Notes under the pieces: generated by a model
Databases searched by the model: none
What the model was told of the DNA's origin: nothing
What the model saw: only the letters and a program-made list of their open reading frames with translations
Shown here: positions 45,220 to 57,363 of the stretch, piece after piece
Layout: the number at the start of each line of letters is the position of its first letter
Numbering within the stretch: position 1 is the first letter of the stretch
NCBI RefSeq assembly: GCF_020176695.1
Contig: NZ_JAIWIA010000030.1
Location: 62,001 to 126,000, forward strand
Source of the DNA: Massilia sp. MS-15
GTDB lineage: Bacteria; Pseudomonadota; Gammaproteobacteria; Burkholderiales; Burkholderiaceae_D
Length of the DNA stretch: 64,000 nt
Reading direction: 5' to 3'
Position numbers and translations under genes: made by a program

Positions 45220-45279
45220 TTCAGGTTAGCTTGCATACCGGCGGCCCGGGTAGGGCCGCGGTACAAAAATGGGTCGTGC

Positions 45280-46818
<1,539 letters not shown>

Positions 46819-46973
46819 GGTCGGCAATCGGTTTGCAGGGCCGGCGGGGAATGGGGCCGGCGGTCCGGACGACGCACACTGACTGGCTCGGAGGGTGACC
46901 GGCGCGTGTCGTGGCGATACGGCTGGCCGGGTGGGCTGCGGCGTATCGTGTCGTTACGATGAGTGATCCTCAT

Positions 46974-46979
46974 TATAAT
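46974..46979 (+). promoter_or_regulatory. -10 box before the YqaA-type gene
   Basis: A perfect TATAAT sits 35 bases before the ATG at 47015. A matching -35 could not be fixed; the sequence before it carries a small inverted repeat ATGAG-TGATC-CTCAT. Confidence 0.45.
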
Positions 46980-47014
46980 GGACACCCGTCGTCCTTGCCC
47001 AAGACCCCTCTCCG

Positions 47015-47518
47015 ATGATCGAATCCGCCGTCCTCTGGCTGCTCAACGTCCTTGCCGCGCCGGCCGTCGGACTGACTTCCATCTTCATCATCAGCTTCGT
47101 CTCGGCCACCCTGCTGCCGCTCGGGTCGGAGCCGGCCGTATTCGCCGTGGTCAAGGCCAATCCGGCCATGTTCTGGCCGGCGGTGCTGGTGGGCACGCTC
47201 GGCAACACTCTGGGCGGGGCGGTCGACTACTTCATCGGCTACCGCGCCAAGATCGCCTTCGCCAAGGAGCGCCAGAGCCGCTGGTTCGGCTGGCTCAAGA
47301 AATACGGGGCCAAAACCATGCTGCTGTCCTGGCTGCCGGGCGTGGGCGACCCGCTGTGCACCCTGGCCGGCTGGCTGCACCTGCCGTTCTGGCCGAGCGT
47401 GATGTACATGGCGATCGGTAAGTTCGCACGCTACGTCAGCATGACCGTCGTACTGCTCTACATCCCGGACGGCTTCTGGAAGACCCTGGGCGACTTCTTC
47501 GAACGCCTGATCGGCTAA
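47015..47518 (+). CDS. YqaA-family (DedA-like) inner-membrane protein
   Basis: A 167-residue membrane protein of the YqaA/DedA (SNARE-associated, VTT) group. Hydrophobic helices cover about 5-28, 42-66 and 125-150; LLPLGSEPAVFAVVKANP, GNTLGGAVDYFIGY and LLSWLPGVGDPLCTLAGWL are typical of YqaA. DedA proteins are linked to lipid carriers and proton homeostasis, but YqaA itself has no clear function. Divergent from ilvA. Confidence 0.85.
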   Translation: MIESAVLWLLNVLAAPAVGLTSIFIISFVSATLLPLGSEPAVFAVVKANPAMFWPAVLVGTLGNTLGGAVDYFIGYRAKIAFAKERQSRWFGWLKKYGAKTMLLSWLPGVGDPLCTLAGWLHLPFWPSVMYMAIGKFARYVSMTVVLLYIPDGFWKTLGDFFERLIG

Positions 47519-47569
47519 TGGCTGTGCTAGAGTGTAATATTTGCAACAACCGAACCCGCGCTTACCACC

Positions 47570-49483
47570 ATGGCCGATGTCACCCCGCTGCGCTCGAACG
47601 GCGCCCCCGCCGCCCGTGTCGATATCACCTTTGTCGCCGAGGGCTACCTGGCCAGCGAACGCGACAAGTTCCTGGCCGATGCGGCCCGCTTCCTCGACTA
47701 CATGTTCAACTCGGGCAACGCCGCCCTGAACACGCCATTCTCGCAGTACCAGGACTACTTCAATGCCAACGCCCTGTTCGTGGCCTCGAACCAGTCGCGC
47801 TGGGACGTCACCTCGGGCATGGCCGACACCTATTTCAAGGCCAATACCTACCTGGCCGACGGACGCCTGGTGTACGGCGACAGCGCCAAGGTGTACGACA
47901 CGGTACGCGCCAGCCTGCCGCAGAATGCGCAGGACATCACCATCATCCTGGTCAATTCCAAGGCCTACGGCGGGGCCGGCGGCTCGCTGTCCTGGGTCAC
48001 TACCGGCAACCTGTCCTCGGCCGAGATCCTGCTGCATGAACTGGGCCACAGCGTGGCCGGCATGGCCGACGAATACGTCGATGCGGCGCTCGGTTCCAGC
48101 CCCCTGAACGGGCCGCTGCGCCTGCCGAACGTCACCAGTGAAAAGGAGTCCCCGCCCTGGGCGGCCTGGCTCGGCTACGAGGACAGCCTGGGGAAGGTCG
48201 GCGTCTACGAAGGCGGCTACTACCGCTCCAGCGGGGTCTGGCGCGCTACCCAGGATTCAAAGATGCTGCACCTGGGCCAGCCCTTCAATGCGCCGCAGAA
48301 GGAGGCGCTGGCGCTGAGCTTCTACCGCCTGGCGGGCGACTACCTGGCGCTCGACGCGCGCATTCCCGGCCTGTACATCGCCGATGTGCCGGACCCCACG
48401 CGCCTGGCCTATACCTGGAGCCGCGACGGCGCCGTCCTGTCCACCGACTACCGCTTCGACGCCTATGGCGCCAGCCTGCATGGCAGTGGCGCGCAGCTCA
48501 CCCTGTCGACGCGCGACGCCACTGGCCTGATCCGCACGGGCCTGGACGGCACGCGCCAAAGCGAGAGCGTGACACTGCAGGGGCAGGTGGTCGACATGGC
48601 CGGAGACCATGCCAGCATCGCCGACGGCGGCCGCCTGTTCCGCTTCGATGGCGGCAGCAACACCGTGTCCTTCCAGGCCGGCGCCGCCGCCTCCTATGTC
48701 GATGGCGGCAACGGGGTGGACACCCTGATGCTGGGACTGGCGCAGGGGCAGTTCACGCTGGAGCAGCTGGCCACCGGCACCTGGTTGCTGGGCGGCGCGG
48801 CGGCGCCGCTGCTGGCGCTGCGCAACGTCGAGTTCATCCAGTTCAGCGACACGCTGCGCGCGCTGGCCGAGCTGGTGTTCGGGGCGGGCGGCAACGACTA
48901 CCTGCATAACCGCCCCGCCAGCGAAGTGGTGGATGGCGGCGCCGGCACCGACCTGCTGCGCTACGGCGGCGCACGCGCCGGCTTCGTGGTCGAGAAGAGC
49001 GGGGGCGGCTTCACCGTCACCGACCGCGCCAGCGGCGCGGCCGACGTCCTCGCCAGCGTCGAGCGCCTGCTGTTCGACGATGCCGTCATCGCGCTCGACA
49101 TCGACGGCGTCGGCGGACAGGTGTACCGCCTGTACCAGGCCGCCTTCGACCGCGTGCCCGACAGCGGCGGACTGGGCTACTGGATCGCGGCCATGGACGG
49201 CGGCTACAGCCTGCACGAGGTGGCAAAGCTGTTCATGGATCAGAACGAATTCAGGGCCCTGTATGGCAGCGCTACCAACAATGCCCAGATCATCGACAAG
49301 CTGTACCAGCACATCCTGCACCGGCCCGGGGACAGCGGCGGCACGGCCTTCTGGCTGGACATCCTGGACCAGGGCAAGGCCGACCTGGCCGCGGTGCTGG
49401 CCGCCATCAGCGAAAGCCGGGAAAACCAGGATGCCGTGGCCAGCCTGATCGGCGACGGCTTCGCCTACACGCCCTGGGGTTGA
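47570..49483 (+). CDS. M64-family metallopeptidase with C-terminal DUF4214 domain
   Basis: A 637-residue putative secreted protease. Residues 1-270 form the M64 (IgA-peptidase-like) domain with zinc motif HELGHSVAGMADEY. A middle beta-rich part includes short repeats such as GGNGVDTLMLG and GGAGTDLLRYGGA of RTX-like character. The final 115 residues are a DUF4214 domain (LYQAAFDRVPDSGGLGYWI, LYQHILHRPGDSGGTAFWL). There is no Sec signal peptide, consistent with type I secretion through the C-terminus. No transporter gene is nearby. The C-terminal architecture is shared with the giant protein at 60225. Confidence 0.85.
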   Translation: MADVTPLRSNGAPAARVDITFVAEGYLASERDKFLADAARFLDYMFNSGNAALNTPFSQYQDYFNANALFVASNQSRWDVTSGMADTYFKANTYLADGRLVYGDSAKVYDTVRASLPQNAQDITIILVNSKAYGGAGGSLSWVTTGNLSSAEILLHELGHSVAGMADEYVDAALGSSPLNGPLRLPNVTSEKESPPWAAWLGYEDSLGKVGVYEGGYYRSSGVWRATQDSKMLHLGQPFNAPQKEALALSFYRLAGDYLALDARIPGLYIADVPDPTRLAYTWSRDGAVLSTDYRFDAYGASLHGSGAQLTLSTRDATGLIRTGLDGTRQSESVTLQGQVVDMAGDHASIADGGRLFRFDGGSNTVSFQAGAAASYVDGGNGVDTLMLGLAQGQFTLEQLATGTWLLGGAAAPLLALRNVEFIQFSDTLRALAELVFGAGGNDYLHNRPASEVVDGGAGTDLLRYGGARAGFVVEKSGGGFTVTDRASGAADVLASVERLLFDDAVIALDIDGVGGQVYRLYQAAFDRVPDSGGLGYWIAAMDGGYSLHEVAKLFMDQNEFRALYGSATNNAQIIDKLYQHILHRPGDSGGTAFWLDILDQGKADLAAVLAAISESRENQDAVASLIGDGFAYTPWG

Positions 49484-49485
49484 GC

Positions 49486-49830
49486 ATGGAAGGCAAGGAC
49501 ATGGACAAGCCGTCGAAGGCGCCCAGCCTGCTGGTGCTGGCGCTGATCCTCGTTGCGCTGGCCGTGTTCGGCTTCTTCGGCGCCAGGATGATGCTGAGCA
49601 AGCATGCGGCGAATACCGAGCAGCAGCTGGCCCTGGTCTGGCCGGGGCTGGCACGCCTGCCGCAGGGGGAGCGCAACTTCCTGGTCGAGCTCGCGCTGAC
49701 CTGCAATGTGTCGGCGCGTCCGGCGACGCGGCCCGAGGTGGTCGAATGCCTGCGCTCGGTGAGCGGCGGGGCGCAGTCGGAGACCGGGGCGCGCCTGGAG
49801 CGCCTGCTCGGCCAGGCGCCGGCGCCGTAA
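49486..49830 (+). CDS. Small single-TM membrane protein, unknown function
   Basis: About 114 residues starting two bases after the M64 peptidase stop (ATG 49486, with an alternative at 49501). One transmembrane helix (LLVLALILVALAVFGFFGA) is near the N-terminus, followed by a soluble tail with one Cys pair (LTCNV and VECLR). No family recognised. Position suggests co-transcription with the peptidase. Confidence 0.65.
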   Translation: MEGKDMDKPSKAPSLLVLALILVALAVFGFFGARMMLSKHAANTEQQLALVWPGLARLPQGERNFLVELALTCNVSARPATRPEVVECLRSVSGGAQSETGARLERLLGQAPAP

Positions 49831-50044
49831 ACCGCTTGCCCGCAGGTCCTTTGCAGTTCTGCCGCCAAGGGCAAAGGAACGATGCACGAAGGCGGGTTTG
49901 TGCAAAGGAAATTTTGTACTGACAGTGCTTGCCAGCATTTTCTTGCGCGGGTGCTTGTGCTTTTTGCTTCGGCGCCGGCATGGTGCATCGCAATAAGCTA
50001 GAATGAACGTCCTTCGGACCGGTCCGACCGACGCTAGGCAATCC

Positions 50045-53000
50045 ATGAACGCGCCCGTACACATCCATACCCTGCTCGCCGACAACGCTCCCGCGCGCCT
50101 GCGCGAAATCCCGTACAACTACACCTCGTTCTCCGATCGCGAAATCGTGATCCGCCTGCTGGGTGAGTCGTCCTGGCGCCTGCTCGACGCGCTGCGCGGG
50201 GCGCGCCAGACCGGCCGTTCGGCGCGCATGCTGTACGAAGTGCTGGGCGACATCTGGGTAGTGCGCCGCAATCCCTACCTGCAGGACGACCTGCTGGACA
50301 ACCCGAAGCGGCGCCAGAAGCTCATCGACGCGCTGCACCACCGCCTGGCCGAAGTCGACAGGCGCCGCCTGACGGTCGATGCGGCCGACGGCGACGGCCA
50401 GGGCGCCGCCGCGCGCAGCGCCGCGGTCGAACAGCTGCTGGCCAGCGCGCGCCAGGCGGTGGACGATTTCGCGCGCGAATTCCGCGAGACCTACGACCTG
50501 CGCAAGCGCGCGAAGCAGGTGCTGGGCGCCTATACCGACAAGCGCAACATCCGCTTCGACGGCATGCACCGCGTGTCGCACGTCACCGACGCCACCGACT
50601 GGCGCGTCGAATACCCCTTCCTGGTGCTGGTGCCGGACAGCGAGGAAGAGATGGCCGGCCTGGTGAAGGGCTGCATCGAACTGGGACTGACCATCATCCC
50701 GCGCGGCGGCGGCACTGGCTATACCGGTGGCGCGATTCCGCTGACGCCGATGTCGGCCGTGATCAACACCGAAAAGCTGATTCAGCTGGGCGAGGTCGAG
50801 ATGACGCGCCTGCCAGGCGTGGACCGTGAGTACGCCACCATCCATACCGGCGCCGGCGTGGTGACCCAGCGCGTCTCGCAGGCCGCCGAAAAGGCCGGCT
50901 TCGTGTTCGCGGTGGACCCGACCTCGGCCCACGCTTCCTGCATTGGCGGGAACATCGCGATGAACGCGGGCGGCAAGAAGGCTGTCCTGTGGGGCACGGC
51001 GCTCGACAACCTGGCCTCGTGGCGGATGGTCGATCCGAACGGCGACTGGCTCGAAGTCACGCGCATGGACCACAACCTGTCCAAGATCCACGACGCGCCG
51101 GTGGCCACCTTCAAGCTCGAATGGACCCATCCGGCTACGCGCGGCGCGACCAAAGGCGAGCCCTTCCGTACCGAGACCCTGACGATCGAAGGCAAGCGCT
51201 TCCGCAAGGAAGGCCTGGGCAAGGACGTCACCGACAAATTCCTGGCCGGCCTGCCGGGTATCCAGAAAGAGGGCACCGACGGCCTGATCACCTCGGCGCG
51301 CTGGATCCTGCACAAGATGCCGAAGTTCACCCGCACCGTGGCGCTGGAATTCTTCGGCCAGGCGCGCGATGCGATTCCGTCGATCGTCGAAATCAAGGAT
51401 TACCTCGACAGCCTGCCGAAGAACGGCGACCCGGCCTTTGCCACGCTGCGCCTGGCCGGCCTGGAGCACCTGGACGAGCGCTACCTGCGCGCGGTCGGCT
51501 ACGCCACCAAATCCAAGCGCGGCGTGCTGCCCAAGATGGCGCTGTTCGGGGACATCGTCGGCGACGACGAGAACGCGGTGGCCATCGCCGCCTCGGAAGT
51601 GGTGCGCCTGGCGAACACCCGGGTCGGCGAAGGTTTCGTCGCCGTGAGCCCGGAAGCGCGCAAGAAATTCTGGCTCGACCGTGCCCGCACCGCGGCGATC
51701 GCGCGCCATACCAACGCCTTCAAGATCAACGAAGACGTGGTGATTCCCCTCAACCGCATGGGCGAGTACACGGACGGCATCGAGCGCATCAACGTCGAGC
51801 TGTCGATCAAGAACAAGCTGCAGCTGGCCGGCGAGCTGCGCACCTATCTCGCGCAGGAGCACCTGCCGATCGAGAAGAGCGACGACGCCACCGGTGATAC
51901 GGTGGACCGCGCCGAGATCCTGGGCGACCGCCCGCAGCAGGCGGTGGCGCAGGTAGCGCAGGTACAGGCGCGCTGGAGCTTCATCCTCGCCAACCTGGAT
52001 GCACCGCTGCGCGACGTGCGCGGCAAGCTCGATGAGCTGGGACTCGACCACCTGAGCGCGACGCTGGACGGTCGCATCGGCAGCCAGCCGGCGGCAACCC
52101 TGTTCGACGTGGTGCAGGACCATACGATCCGCGTCTCGTGGAAGCAGGAACTGCGCGCGCCGCTGCGCCAGATCTTCAACGGCGCGGCCTACAAGTGCAT
52201 CCTCGACGAGTGTTCGGCCATCCACAAGCGCGTGCTGCGTTCGCGCGTGTTCGTGGCCCTGCACATGCACGCCGGCGACGGCAACGTGCACACCAACCTG
52301 CCGGTGAACTCGGACGACTACGCGATGCTGCAGGACGCCCACCAGGCCGTCGAGCGCATCATGAAACTCGCCCGTTCGCTGGACGGCGTGATCTCGGGCG
52401 AGCACGGCATCGGCATCACCAAGCTCGAGTTCCTCACCGACGACGAGATCCGCGAGTTCCGCGACTACAAGGAGCGCGTCGATCCGGAAGGCCGCTTCAA
52501 CAAGGGCAAGCTGCTCCATACGACGGCGGTGTCGGCCGACCTGCGCAACGCCTACACGCCGTCGTTCGGCCTGATGGGCCACGAATCGCTCATCATGCAG
52601 CAGAGCGATATCGGCGACATCGCCAACAGCATCAAGGACTGCCTGCGCTGCGGCAAGTGCAAGCCGGTCTGCACCACCCACGTGCCGCAGGCGAACCTGC
52701 TGTATTCGCCGCGCGACAAGATCCTGGCCACTTCGGCCCTGATCGAGGCTTTCCTGTACGAGGAGCAGACCCGGCGCGGCGTCTCGATCCGGCATTGGGA
52801 AGAATTCGAGGACGTGTCCGACCACTGCACCGTGTGCCACAAGTGCGTCACGCCGTGCCCGGTGAACATCGACTTCGGCGACGTCTCGATGAACATGCGT
52901 AACCTGCTGCGCAAGATGGACAAGCGCAGCTTCAAGCCGGCCAACCGGGCCGCCATGTTCTTCCTGAACGCGACCGACCCGACCACCATCAACGCCACCC

Positions 53001-54052
53001 GCAAGCTGATGGTCGACTGGGGTTACAAAGCCCAGCGCCTGGGCAACCAGATGCTGCGCGGCCTGGCCAAGCCGCAGGTGGAAGCGCCGCCCCCGACCAC
53101 CGGCAAGGCGCCCGTGCGCGAGCAGGTGATCCACTTCATCAACAAGAAAATGCCGGGCAACCTGCCCAAGAAGACCGCGCGCGCCCTGCTCGACATCGAG
53201 GACGACAAGGTCATCCCGATCATCCGCGACCCGAAGAAGACCACGGCCGACACCGAGGCCGTGTTCTACTTCCCCGGCTGCGGTTCGGAGCGCCTGTTCT
53301 CGCAGGTGGGCCTGGCCACCCAGGCCATGCTGTGGGAAGTGGGGGTGCAGACCGTGCTGCCGCCGGGCTATTTGTGTTGCGGCTACCCCCAACGGGGCGC
53401 CGGACAGTATGACAAAGCCGAAAAGATGGTGACGGACAACCGCGTGCTGTTCCACCGCATGGCCAATACGCTGAACTACCTCGACATCAAGACGGTCGTG
53501 GTGTCGTGCGGAACCTGCTACGACTCGCTGGCGAACTACGAGTTCGACAAGATCTTCCCGGGCTGCCGCCTCATCGACATCCACGAATACCTGATGGAAA
53601 AAGGGGTGAAGCTGGAAGGCGTGAGCGGCACCCGCTACATGTACCACGATCCCTGCCACACGCCGATGAAGATGCAGGACGCGCTCAAGACCGTGAACGC
53701 GCTGGTCTCGACCTTCGATAACGTGAAGATCGAGAAGAACGAGCGCTGCTGCGGCGAGTCCGGCACCTTCGCCGTGAGCCGCCCGGACATCGCGACCCAG
53801 GTGCGCTCGCGCAAGCAAGCCGAGATGGAGCAGGGCGCGGACAAGCTGCGCGCGGACGGCTTCGACGGCCAGGTCAAGGTGCTCACCAGCTGCCCGTCCT
53901 GCCTGCAGGGCCTGTCGCGCTACAATCACGACGCCGGCACGACGGCCGACTACATCGTGGTCGAGATGGCGCGCCACCTGCTGGGAGAAAACTGGATGCC
54001 CGACTACGTGGCGCGCGCCAACAACGGCGGGATCGAAAGGGTGCTGGTATGA
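50045..54052 (+). CDS. DUF3683 / FAD-linked oxidase / Fe-S fused dehydrogenase
   Basis: A 1335-residue fusion of a flavin dehydrogenase and its Fe-S electron-transfer partner. Residues 1-170 match DUF3683; then an FAD_binding_4 (PCMH) domain ([18 protein letters not shown]), the FAD-oxidase C domain ending [12 protein letters not shown] and [11 protein letters not shown], two 4Fe-4S clusters ([11 protein letters not shown] and [12 protein letters not shown]), and two CCG domains ([51 protein letters not shown]). This resembles GlcD+GlcF or D-lactate/D-2-hydroxyacid dehydrogenases feeding quinones. Substrate unknown. It overlaps the HIT gene by four bases. Confidence 0.9.
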   Translation: MNAPVHIHTLLADNAPARLREIPYNYTSFSDREIVIRLLGESSWRLLDALRGARQTGRSARMLYEVLGDIWVVRRNPYLQDDLLDNPKRRQKLIDALHHRLAEVDRRRLTVDAADGDGQGAAARSAAVEQLLASARQAVDDFAREFRETYDLRKRAKQVLGAYTDKRNIRFDGMHRVSHVTDATDWRVEYPFLVLVPDSEEEMAGLVKGCIELGLTIIPRGGGTGYTGGAIPLTPMSAVINTEKLIQLGEVEMTRLPGVDREYATIHTGAGVVTQRVSQAAEKAGFVFAVDPTSAHASCIGGNIAMNAGGKKAVLWGTALDNLASWRMVDPNGDWLEVTRMDHNLSKIHDAPVATFKLEWTHPATRGATKGEPFRTETLTIEGKRFRKEGLGKDVTDKFLAGLPGIQKEGTDGLITSARWILHKMPKFTRTVALEFFGQARDAIPSIVEIKDYLDSLPKNGDPAFATLRLAGLEHLDERYLRAVGYATKSKRGVLPKMALFGDIVGDDENAVAIAASEVVRLANTRVGEGFVAVSPEARKKFWLDRARTAAIARHTNAFKINEDVVIPLNRMGEYTDGIERINVELSIKNKLQLAGELRTYLAQEHLPIEKSDDATGDTVDRAEILGDRPQQAVAQVAQVQARWSFILANLDAPLRDVRGKLDELGLDHLSATLDGRIGSQPAATLFDVVQDHTIRVSWKQELRAPLRQIFNGAAYKCILDECSAIHKRVLRSRVFVALHMHAGDGNVHTNLPVNSDDYAMLQDAHQAVERIMKLARSLDGVISGEHGIGITKLEFLTDDEIREFRDYKERVDPEGRFNKGKLLHTTAVSADLRNAYTPSFGLMGHESLIMQQSDIGDIANSIKDCLRCGKCKPVCTTHVPQANLLYSPRDKILATSALIEAFLYEEQTRRGVSIRHWEEFEDVSDHCTVCHKCVTPCPVNIDFGDVSMNMRNLLRKMDKRSFKPANRAAMFFLNATDPTTINATRKLMVDWGYKAQRLGNQMLRGLAKPQVEAPPPTTGKAPVREQVIHFINKKMPGNLPKKTARALLDIEDDKVIPIIRDPKKTTADTEAVFYFPGCGSERLFSQVGLATQAMLWEVGVQTVLPPGYLCCGYPQRGAGQYDKAEKMVTDNRVLFHRMANTLNYLDIKTVVVSCGTCYDSLANYEFDKIFPGCRLIDIHEYLMEKGVKLEGVSGTRYMYHDPCHTPMKMQDALKTVNALVSTFDNVKIEKNERCCGESGTFAVSRPDIATQVRSRKQAEMEQGADKLRADGFDGQVKVLTSCPSCLQGLSRYNHDAGTTADYIVVEMARHLLGENWMPDYVARANNGGIERVLV

Positions 54053-54486
54053 AGGAAGTGTTGCGGGAGCCCGGCTGCGAACTGTGCGAGCTGGCCGTGC
54101 CCGTGGTATGGCAGGGAGAAAAATTCAGCGTCATCCTGGTCGACGATGTGGCTTACCCGGGCTTTTGCCGCGTGATCTGGCGCGAGCACGTGCGCGAGAT
54201 GAGCGACCTGGCGCAGGCCGACCGGCTGCTGCTGAACGATGCCGTCTACCGGGTCGAACAGGCGATGCGTGAAATCATGCAGCCGCTGAAGGTCAACGTG
54301 GCCAGCCTCGGCAACGTGGTGCCGCACCTGCACTGGCACGTCATTCCGCGCTATGCGGACGATGCGCATTTCCCGGCGCCCGTATGGGCCCAGGCCGTGC
54401 GCCAGACCGATGCGGCGGCGCTGGCCGCGCGCCGCGCGCTGCTGCCGGCGCTGTCCGCCGCGATCGCCCACCGTTTCCAGGAATAA
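54049..54486 (+). CDS. HIT-family hydrolase
   Basis: A 145-residue histidine-triad protein. The active motif is [11 protein letters not shown] (H-x-H-x-H), preceded by NVASLGNVV. Family members hydrolyse nucleotide phosphoramidates or diadenosine polyphosphates. The start overlaps the stop of the upstream dehydrogenase gene (ATGA), and the DUF971 gene follows after 10 bases, so this is a three-gene operon. Substrate not evident. Confidence 0.9.
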   Translation: MKEVLREPGCELCELAVPVVWQGEKFSVILVDDVAYPGFCRVIWREHVREMSDLAQADRLLLNDAVYRVEQAMREIMQPLKVNVASLGNVVPHLHWHVIPRYADDAHFPAPVWAQAVRQTDAAALAARRALLPALSAAIAHRFQE

Positions 54487-54496
54487 GAGGAGCCCC

Positions 54497-54913
54497 ATGC
54501 ACAACCCAACCGACATCGCCGTGCGCCAGAAATCGCGCGTACTGGAGATCGCCTTCGACGATGGCACCCGCTTTGCGATACCCTTCGAGCTGATGCGCGT
54601 CTATTCTCCCTCGGCCGAGGTGAAGGGCCATGGCCCGGGCCAGGAAGTCCTCCAGCTCGGCAAGCGCGAGGTTGGCATCCAGGGCGTGGAGCCGGTCGGG
54701 AACTATGCGATCAAGCCCCTGTTCGACGACGGCCACGAGAGCGGCATCTTCACCTGGGATTATCTCTACAAGCTGGGCAGCGAGCAGGATGCGCTGTGGG
54801 GCCAGTACCTCGAGCGCCTGCATGCGGCCGGCTACGAAGGCGACAGGGGGCGCGACCCCGGCACCATGATGCCGGGAGCGGCGCCCGCATCCGGCTGCGG
54901 CCACCGCCACTGA
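54497..54913 (+). CDS. DUF971 domain protein
   Basis: A 138-residue protein with the DUF971 domain (gamma-butyrobetaine hydroxylase N-terminal fold): LEIAFDDGTRFAIPFELMRVY, SPSAEVKGHGPG, and IFTWDYLYKLG. The C-terminus has MMPGAAPASGCGHRH, a Cys/His tail that may bind metal. AGGAG precedes the ATG. Members are often beside ubiE or Fe-S genes; function is unproven. Confidence 0.85.
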   Translation: MHNPTDIAVRQKSRVLEIAFDDGTRFAIPFELMRVYSPSAEVKGHGPGQEVLQLGKREVGIQGVEPVGNYAIKPLFDDGHESGIFTWDYLYKLGSEQDALWGQYLERLHAAGYEGDRGRDPGTMMPGAAPASGCGHRH

Positions 54914-54974
54914 CCCAGGGTGCGCGGCTGCGCCCTGGGCGCGTTCGGCGCCCCTTTCAGCAGCGCCAGAAAAC

Positions 54975-55001
54975 AAAAAGGCACGTCGACGACGTGCCTT
55001 T
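54975..55001 (-). terminator. Rho-independent terminator of the cold-shock gene
   Basis: An 11-bp stem, AAAGGCACGTC (54977-54987) with GACGTGCCTTT (54991-55001), and an A-run (54975-54979) that becomes a U-tract on the minus transcript. It lies 38 bases beyond the cold-shock stop codon. Confidence 0.8.
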
Positions 55002-55038
55002 CGCATTTGCCCTCCCGTGGAAGGCAGGCCCTGGCGAA

Positions 55039-55245
55039 TCAGGCCTGTGGCTGGATGTTCGCTGCCTGCTTGCCTTTCGGGCCGGCAGTGATGTCGAAGC
55101 TCACGCGCTGGTTTTCAGCGAGCGACTTGAAGCCTTGTGCATTGATGGCCGAGAAGTGTGCAAACACGTCTTCGCCGCCGCCGTCCGGGGTGATGAAGCC
55201 GAAACCTTTTGCATCGTTAAACCACTTTACAGTGCCAGTCGCCAT
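55039..55245 (-). CDS. Cold-shock protein, CspA family
   Basis: A 68-residue OB-fold RNA chaperone. Both RNA-binding motifs are intact: KGFGFI (RNP1) and DVFAHF (RNP2, VFVHF-like). The start ATG 55245 gives [18 protein letters not shown] and is preceded by AGGGAA. It is convergent with the DUF971 gene and divergent from ubiE. About 260 bases separate it from ubiE, allowing the long leader that cold-shock genes often have; no leader structure was resolved. Confidence 0.96.
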   Translation of the reverse strand: MATGTVKWFNDAKGFGFITPDGGGEDVFAHFSAINAQGFKSLAENQRVSFDITAGPKGKQAANIQPQA

Positions 55246-55475
55246 GGTAATTCCCTCTCGAAGTTTGTCTGTTTTATTGCGTTGTCGGCGCAACCAGGAG
55301 GTTCGGGACCAGCGGCGTGCTCAACATTGCAAAAATGATTATAAACACTAATTTTCAAAAGTGAAGCGGGAAATCAATCGTGCATGGCACTTTTTTGCAG
55401 CATGTTAGGCGTACGCCGTTCTGGCTGTCGCTGGCATCGCGGCCGGGGCCGGCGCGTGACACATGGCCGAGCTTG

Positions 55476-55481
55476 TATAAT
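55476..55481 (+). promoter_or_regulatory. -10 box of ubiE
   Basis: TATAAT in the context CTTGTATAATGTG, 27 bases before the ubiE ATG. No good -35 was found; the upstream TTG may help as in extended -10 promoters. The remaining 55246-55475 holds no gene and is taken as the csp leader and promoter region. Confidence 0.5.
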
Positions 55482-55508
55482 GTGACAACCCCTCATCCGC
55501 AGGCACAT

Positions 55509-56243
55509 ATGACCAATACCACCCACTTCGGCTACAAGACCGTCGCCGAGGACCAGAAGGTCCAGGAAGTCGCGAAGGTCTTCCATTCTGTCGCATCGAA
55601 ATACGACGTCATGAACGACCTGATGTCGGCCGGCCTGCACCGGGCCTGGAAACTGTTCACGATCGCCCAGGCGGGCGTGCGGCCCGGCTTCAAGGTACTC
55701 GACATCGCCGGCGGCACCGGCGACCTGGCCAAGGCCTTCGCGAAACAGGCCGGACGCACGGGCGAAGTCTGGCTCACCGACATCAACGAGTCGATGCTGC
55801 GCGTGGGCCGGGACAGACTATTGAATAAGGGCCTGGTGACCCCAACTCTGTTGTGCGACGCCGAGAAGCTGCCTTTCCCGGACAATTACTTCGACCGCGT
55901 CAGCGTGGCTTTCGGGCTGCGCAACATGACGCACAAGGACCAGGCGCTGGCCGAGATGCGCCGCGTGCTCAAGCCCGGCGGCAAGCTCCTGGTGCTGGAA
56001 TTCTCGAAGGTGATCGCGCCGCTGCAAAAGCCTTATGACCTGTATTCGTTCTCGGTGCTGCCGTGGCTGGGGCAGAAGATCGCCGGCGACGCCGAGAGCT
56101 ATCGCTACCTGGCGGAATCGATCCGCATGCATCCGGACCAGGAAACCCTAAGGGCGATGATGCTCGATGCGGGCCTGGAGCGGGTCCAGTATCACAACCT
56201 GACGGCCGGTGTGGCGGCACTGCATACCGGTATCAAACTGTAA
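55509..56243 (+). CDS. ubiE: Ubiquinone/menaquinone biosynthesis C-methyltransferase UbiE
   Basis: SAM-dependent C-methyltransferase of ubiquinone synthesis (2-methoxy-6-polyprenyl-benzoquinol). The 244-residue product has motif [33 protein letters not shown] and [14 protein letters not shown]. The start ATG 55509 gives [17 protein letters not shown], the usual N-terminus. It leads a Tim44-like gene (10 bases downstream), ubiJ and ubiB. Confidence 0.96.
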   Translation: MTNTTHFGYKTVAEDQKVQEVAKVFHSVASKYDVMNDLMSAGLHRAWKLFTIAQAGVRPGFKVLDIAGGTGDLAKAFAKQAGRTGEVWLTDINESMLRVGRDRLLNKGLVTPTLLCDAEKLPFPDNYFDRVSVAFGLRNMTHKDQALAEMRRVLKPGGKLLVLEFSKVIAPLQKPYDLYSFSVLPWLGQKIAGDAESYRYLAESIRMHPDQETLRAMMLDAGLERVQYHNLTAGVAALHTGIKL

Positions 56244-56253
56244 GGAAGCAGAG

Positions 56254-57246
56254 ATGAAAAAAATCGTGGCAACGATGGTACTGGCAGTCACCGCGCTGTC
56301 GATGGTCGCCGAGGCCAGCGCGCGCCCGATGGGTGGCAAGCGCTCCTTCGGCCGCCAGTCGCAGCCGGTGAAGCAGATGCAGGCGCCAGCCCCCGCCCCG
56401 ACGCCGGGCATGCAGCCGCAGCGCGCACCGGCGGCGGCGCCGGCCGCCGCCGGTGCCGCCGGTGCCGCCGCCGCGCAGGCCAAGCGTCCAAGCATGTGGA
56501 AGGGCATCCTCGGCGGCGCCCTGCTGGGCCTGGGCCTGGGCGCGCTGCTGTCGCACTTCGGCATCGGCGGCGCGCTGGCCAGCGCCATCTCGGCGATCCT
56601 GATGATCGGCCTGTTGGCCCTGGCGGTGCTGTTCGTGGTGCGCATGCTGCGCCGCAAGGACACCCCGGCCAATCCATCCTTCGGCGGCTATGCCAATCCG
56701 GTGCCGGCCGGCGCCGCGCCGCATGGCCATGCGGGCGCGGTGGCGACGCCGGAAATCGGCTCCGCCCTGCGCCAGCCGTCCGCATTCCAGGGCCAGCCAG
56801 GGCAGGGCGGCGTCTCGCTCGGCAAGCCGGGCGCGGTACCGGCGGCAGCGGCCGCGCACAGCCAGTGGGGCGTGCCGTCCGACTTCGACCAGGACGCCTT
56901 CCTGCGCCATGCGAAAGCCTCGTTCATCCGCATGCAGGCCGCCTGGGACCGCGGCGACACCCAGGACCTGCGCGAATTCACCACGCCCGAGGTCTTTGCC
57001 GAACTCAAGCTGCAGATCCAGGAGCGCAACGGCGCCAGCGACTTCACCGACGTGGTGACGATCGACGCCCAGCTGCTGGGCATCGAGACCACCGCCACCG
57101 ATTACCTGGCCAGCGTGCAGTTCAACGGCATGATCCGCACCGCCCCGAACGCGCCGGCCGAGCCCTTCGTGGAAGTCTGGAACATGTCGAAACCCCTGTC
57201 GGGCCAGGGTGGCTGGGTGCTGGCCGGTATCCAGCAGATTGCTTGA
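56254..57246 (+). CDS. Tim44-like domain protein
   Basis: A 330-residue membrane protein. Signal or anchor MKKIVATMVLAVTALSMVAEA, a Pro/Ala/Gln-rich linker, two hydrophobic segments (ILGGALLGLGLGALLSHFGI and ILMIGLLALAVLFVVRML) and a C-terminal Tim44-like domain from about residue 225 (FLRHAKASFIRMQAAWDRGDTQ, VTIDAQLLGIETTATDYL). It is encoded directly after ubiE in many betaproteobacteria; its role is not established. Confidence 0.87.
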   Translation: MKKIVATMVLAVTALSMVAEASARPMGGKRSFGRQSQPVKQMQAPAPAPTPGMQPQRAPAAAPAAAGAAGAAAAQAKRPSMWKGILGGALLGLGLGALLSHFGIGGALASAISAILMIGLLALAVLFVVRMLRRKDTPANPSFGGYANPVPAGAAPHGHAGAVATPEIGSALRQPSAFQGQPGQGGVSLGKPGAVPAAAAAHSQWGVPSDFDQDAFLRHAKASFIRMQAAWDRGDTQDLREFTTPEVFAELKLQIQERNGASDFTDVVTIDAQLLGIETTATDYLASVQFNGMIRTAPNAPAEPFVEVWNMSKPLSGQGGWVLAGIQQIA

Positions 57247-57315
57247 TCGCTGGGTAATTATTTTTCGGTAAAGCTTCGTGCTGCCGGGTTTGTGACTGGC
57301 AAACTGGTAAGATCG

Positions 57316-57346
57316 AACCGCCCGACCTAGCCGGGCGGTTTTTTTT
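57316..57346 (+). terminator. Rho-independent terminator after the Tim44-like gene
   Basis: AACCGCCCG (57316-57324) pairs with CGGGCGGTT (57332-57340), followed by eight T residues. It separates ubiE-tim44 from ubiJ, whose start is 18 bases on, so ubiJ-ubiB probably has its own or read-through expression. Confidence 0.85.
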
Positions 57347-57363
57347 CATTAACGTGTGCTGCC

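Noticed and set aside
48257..53977. Very long minus-strand open frame (about 1900 codons) opposite the dehydrogenase and peptidase genes
   Set aside because: It is a by-product of high GC content opposite real genes. It is rich in Arg, His and Ala without any domain, and it crosses several well-supported genes on the other strand.
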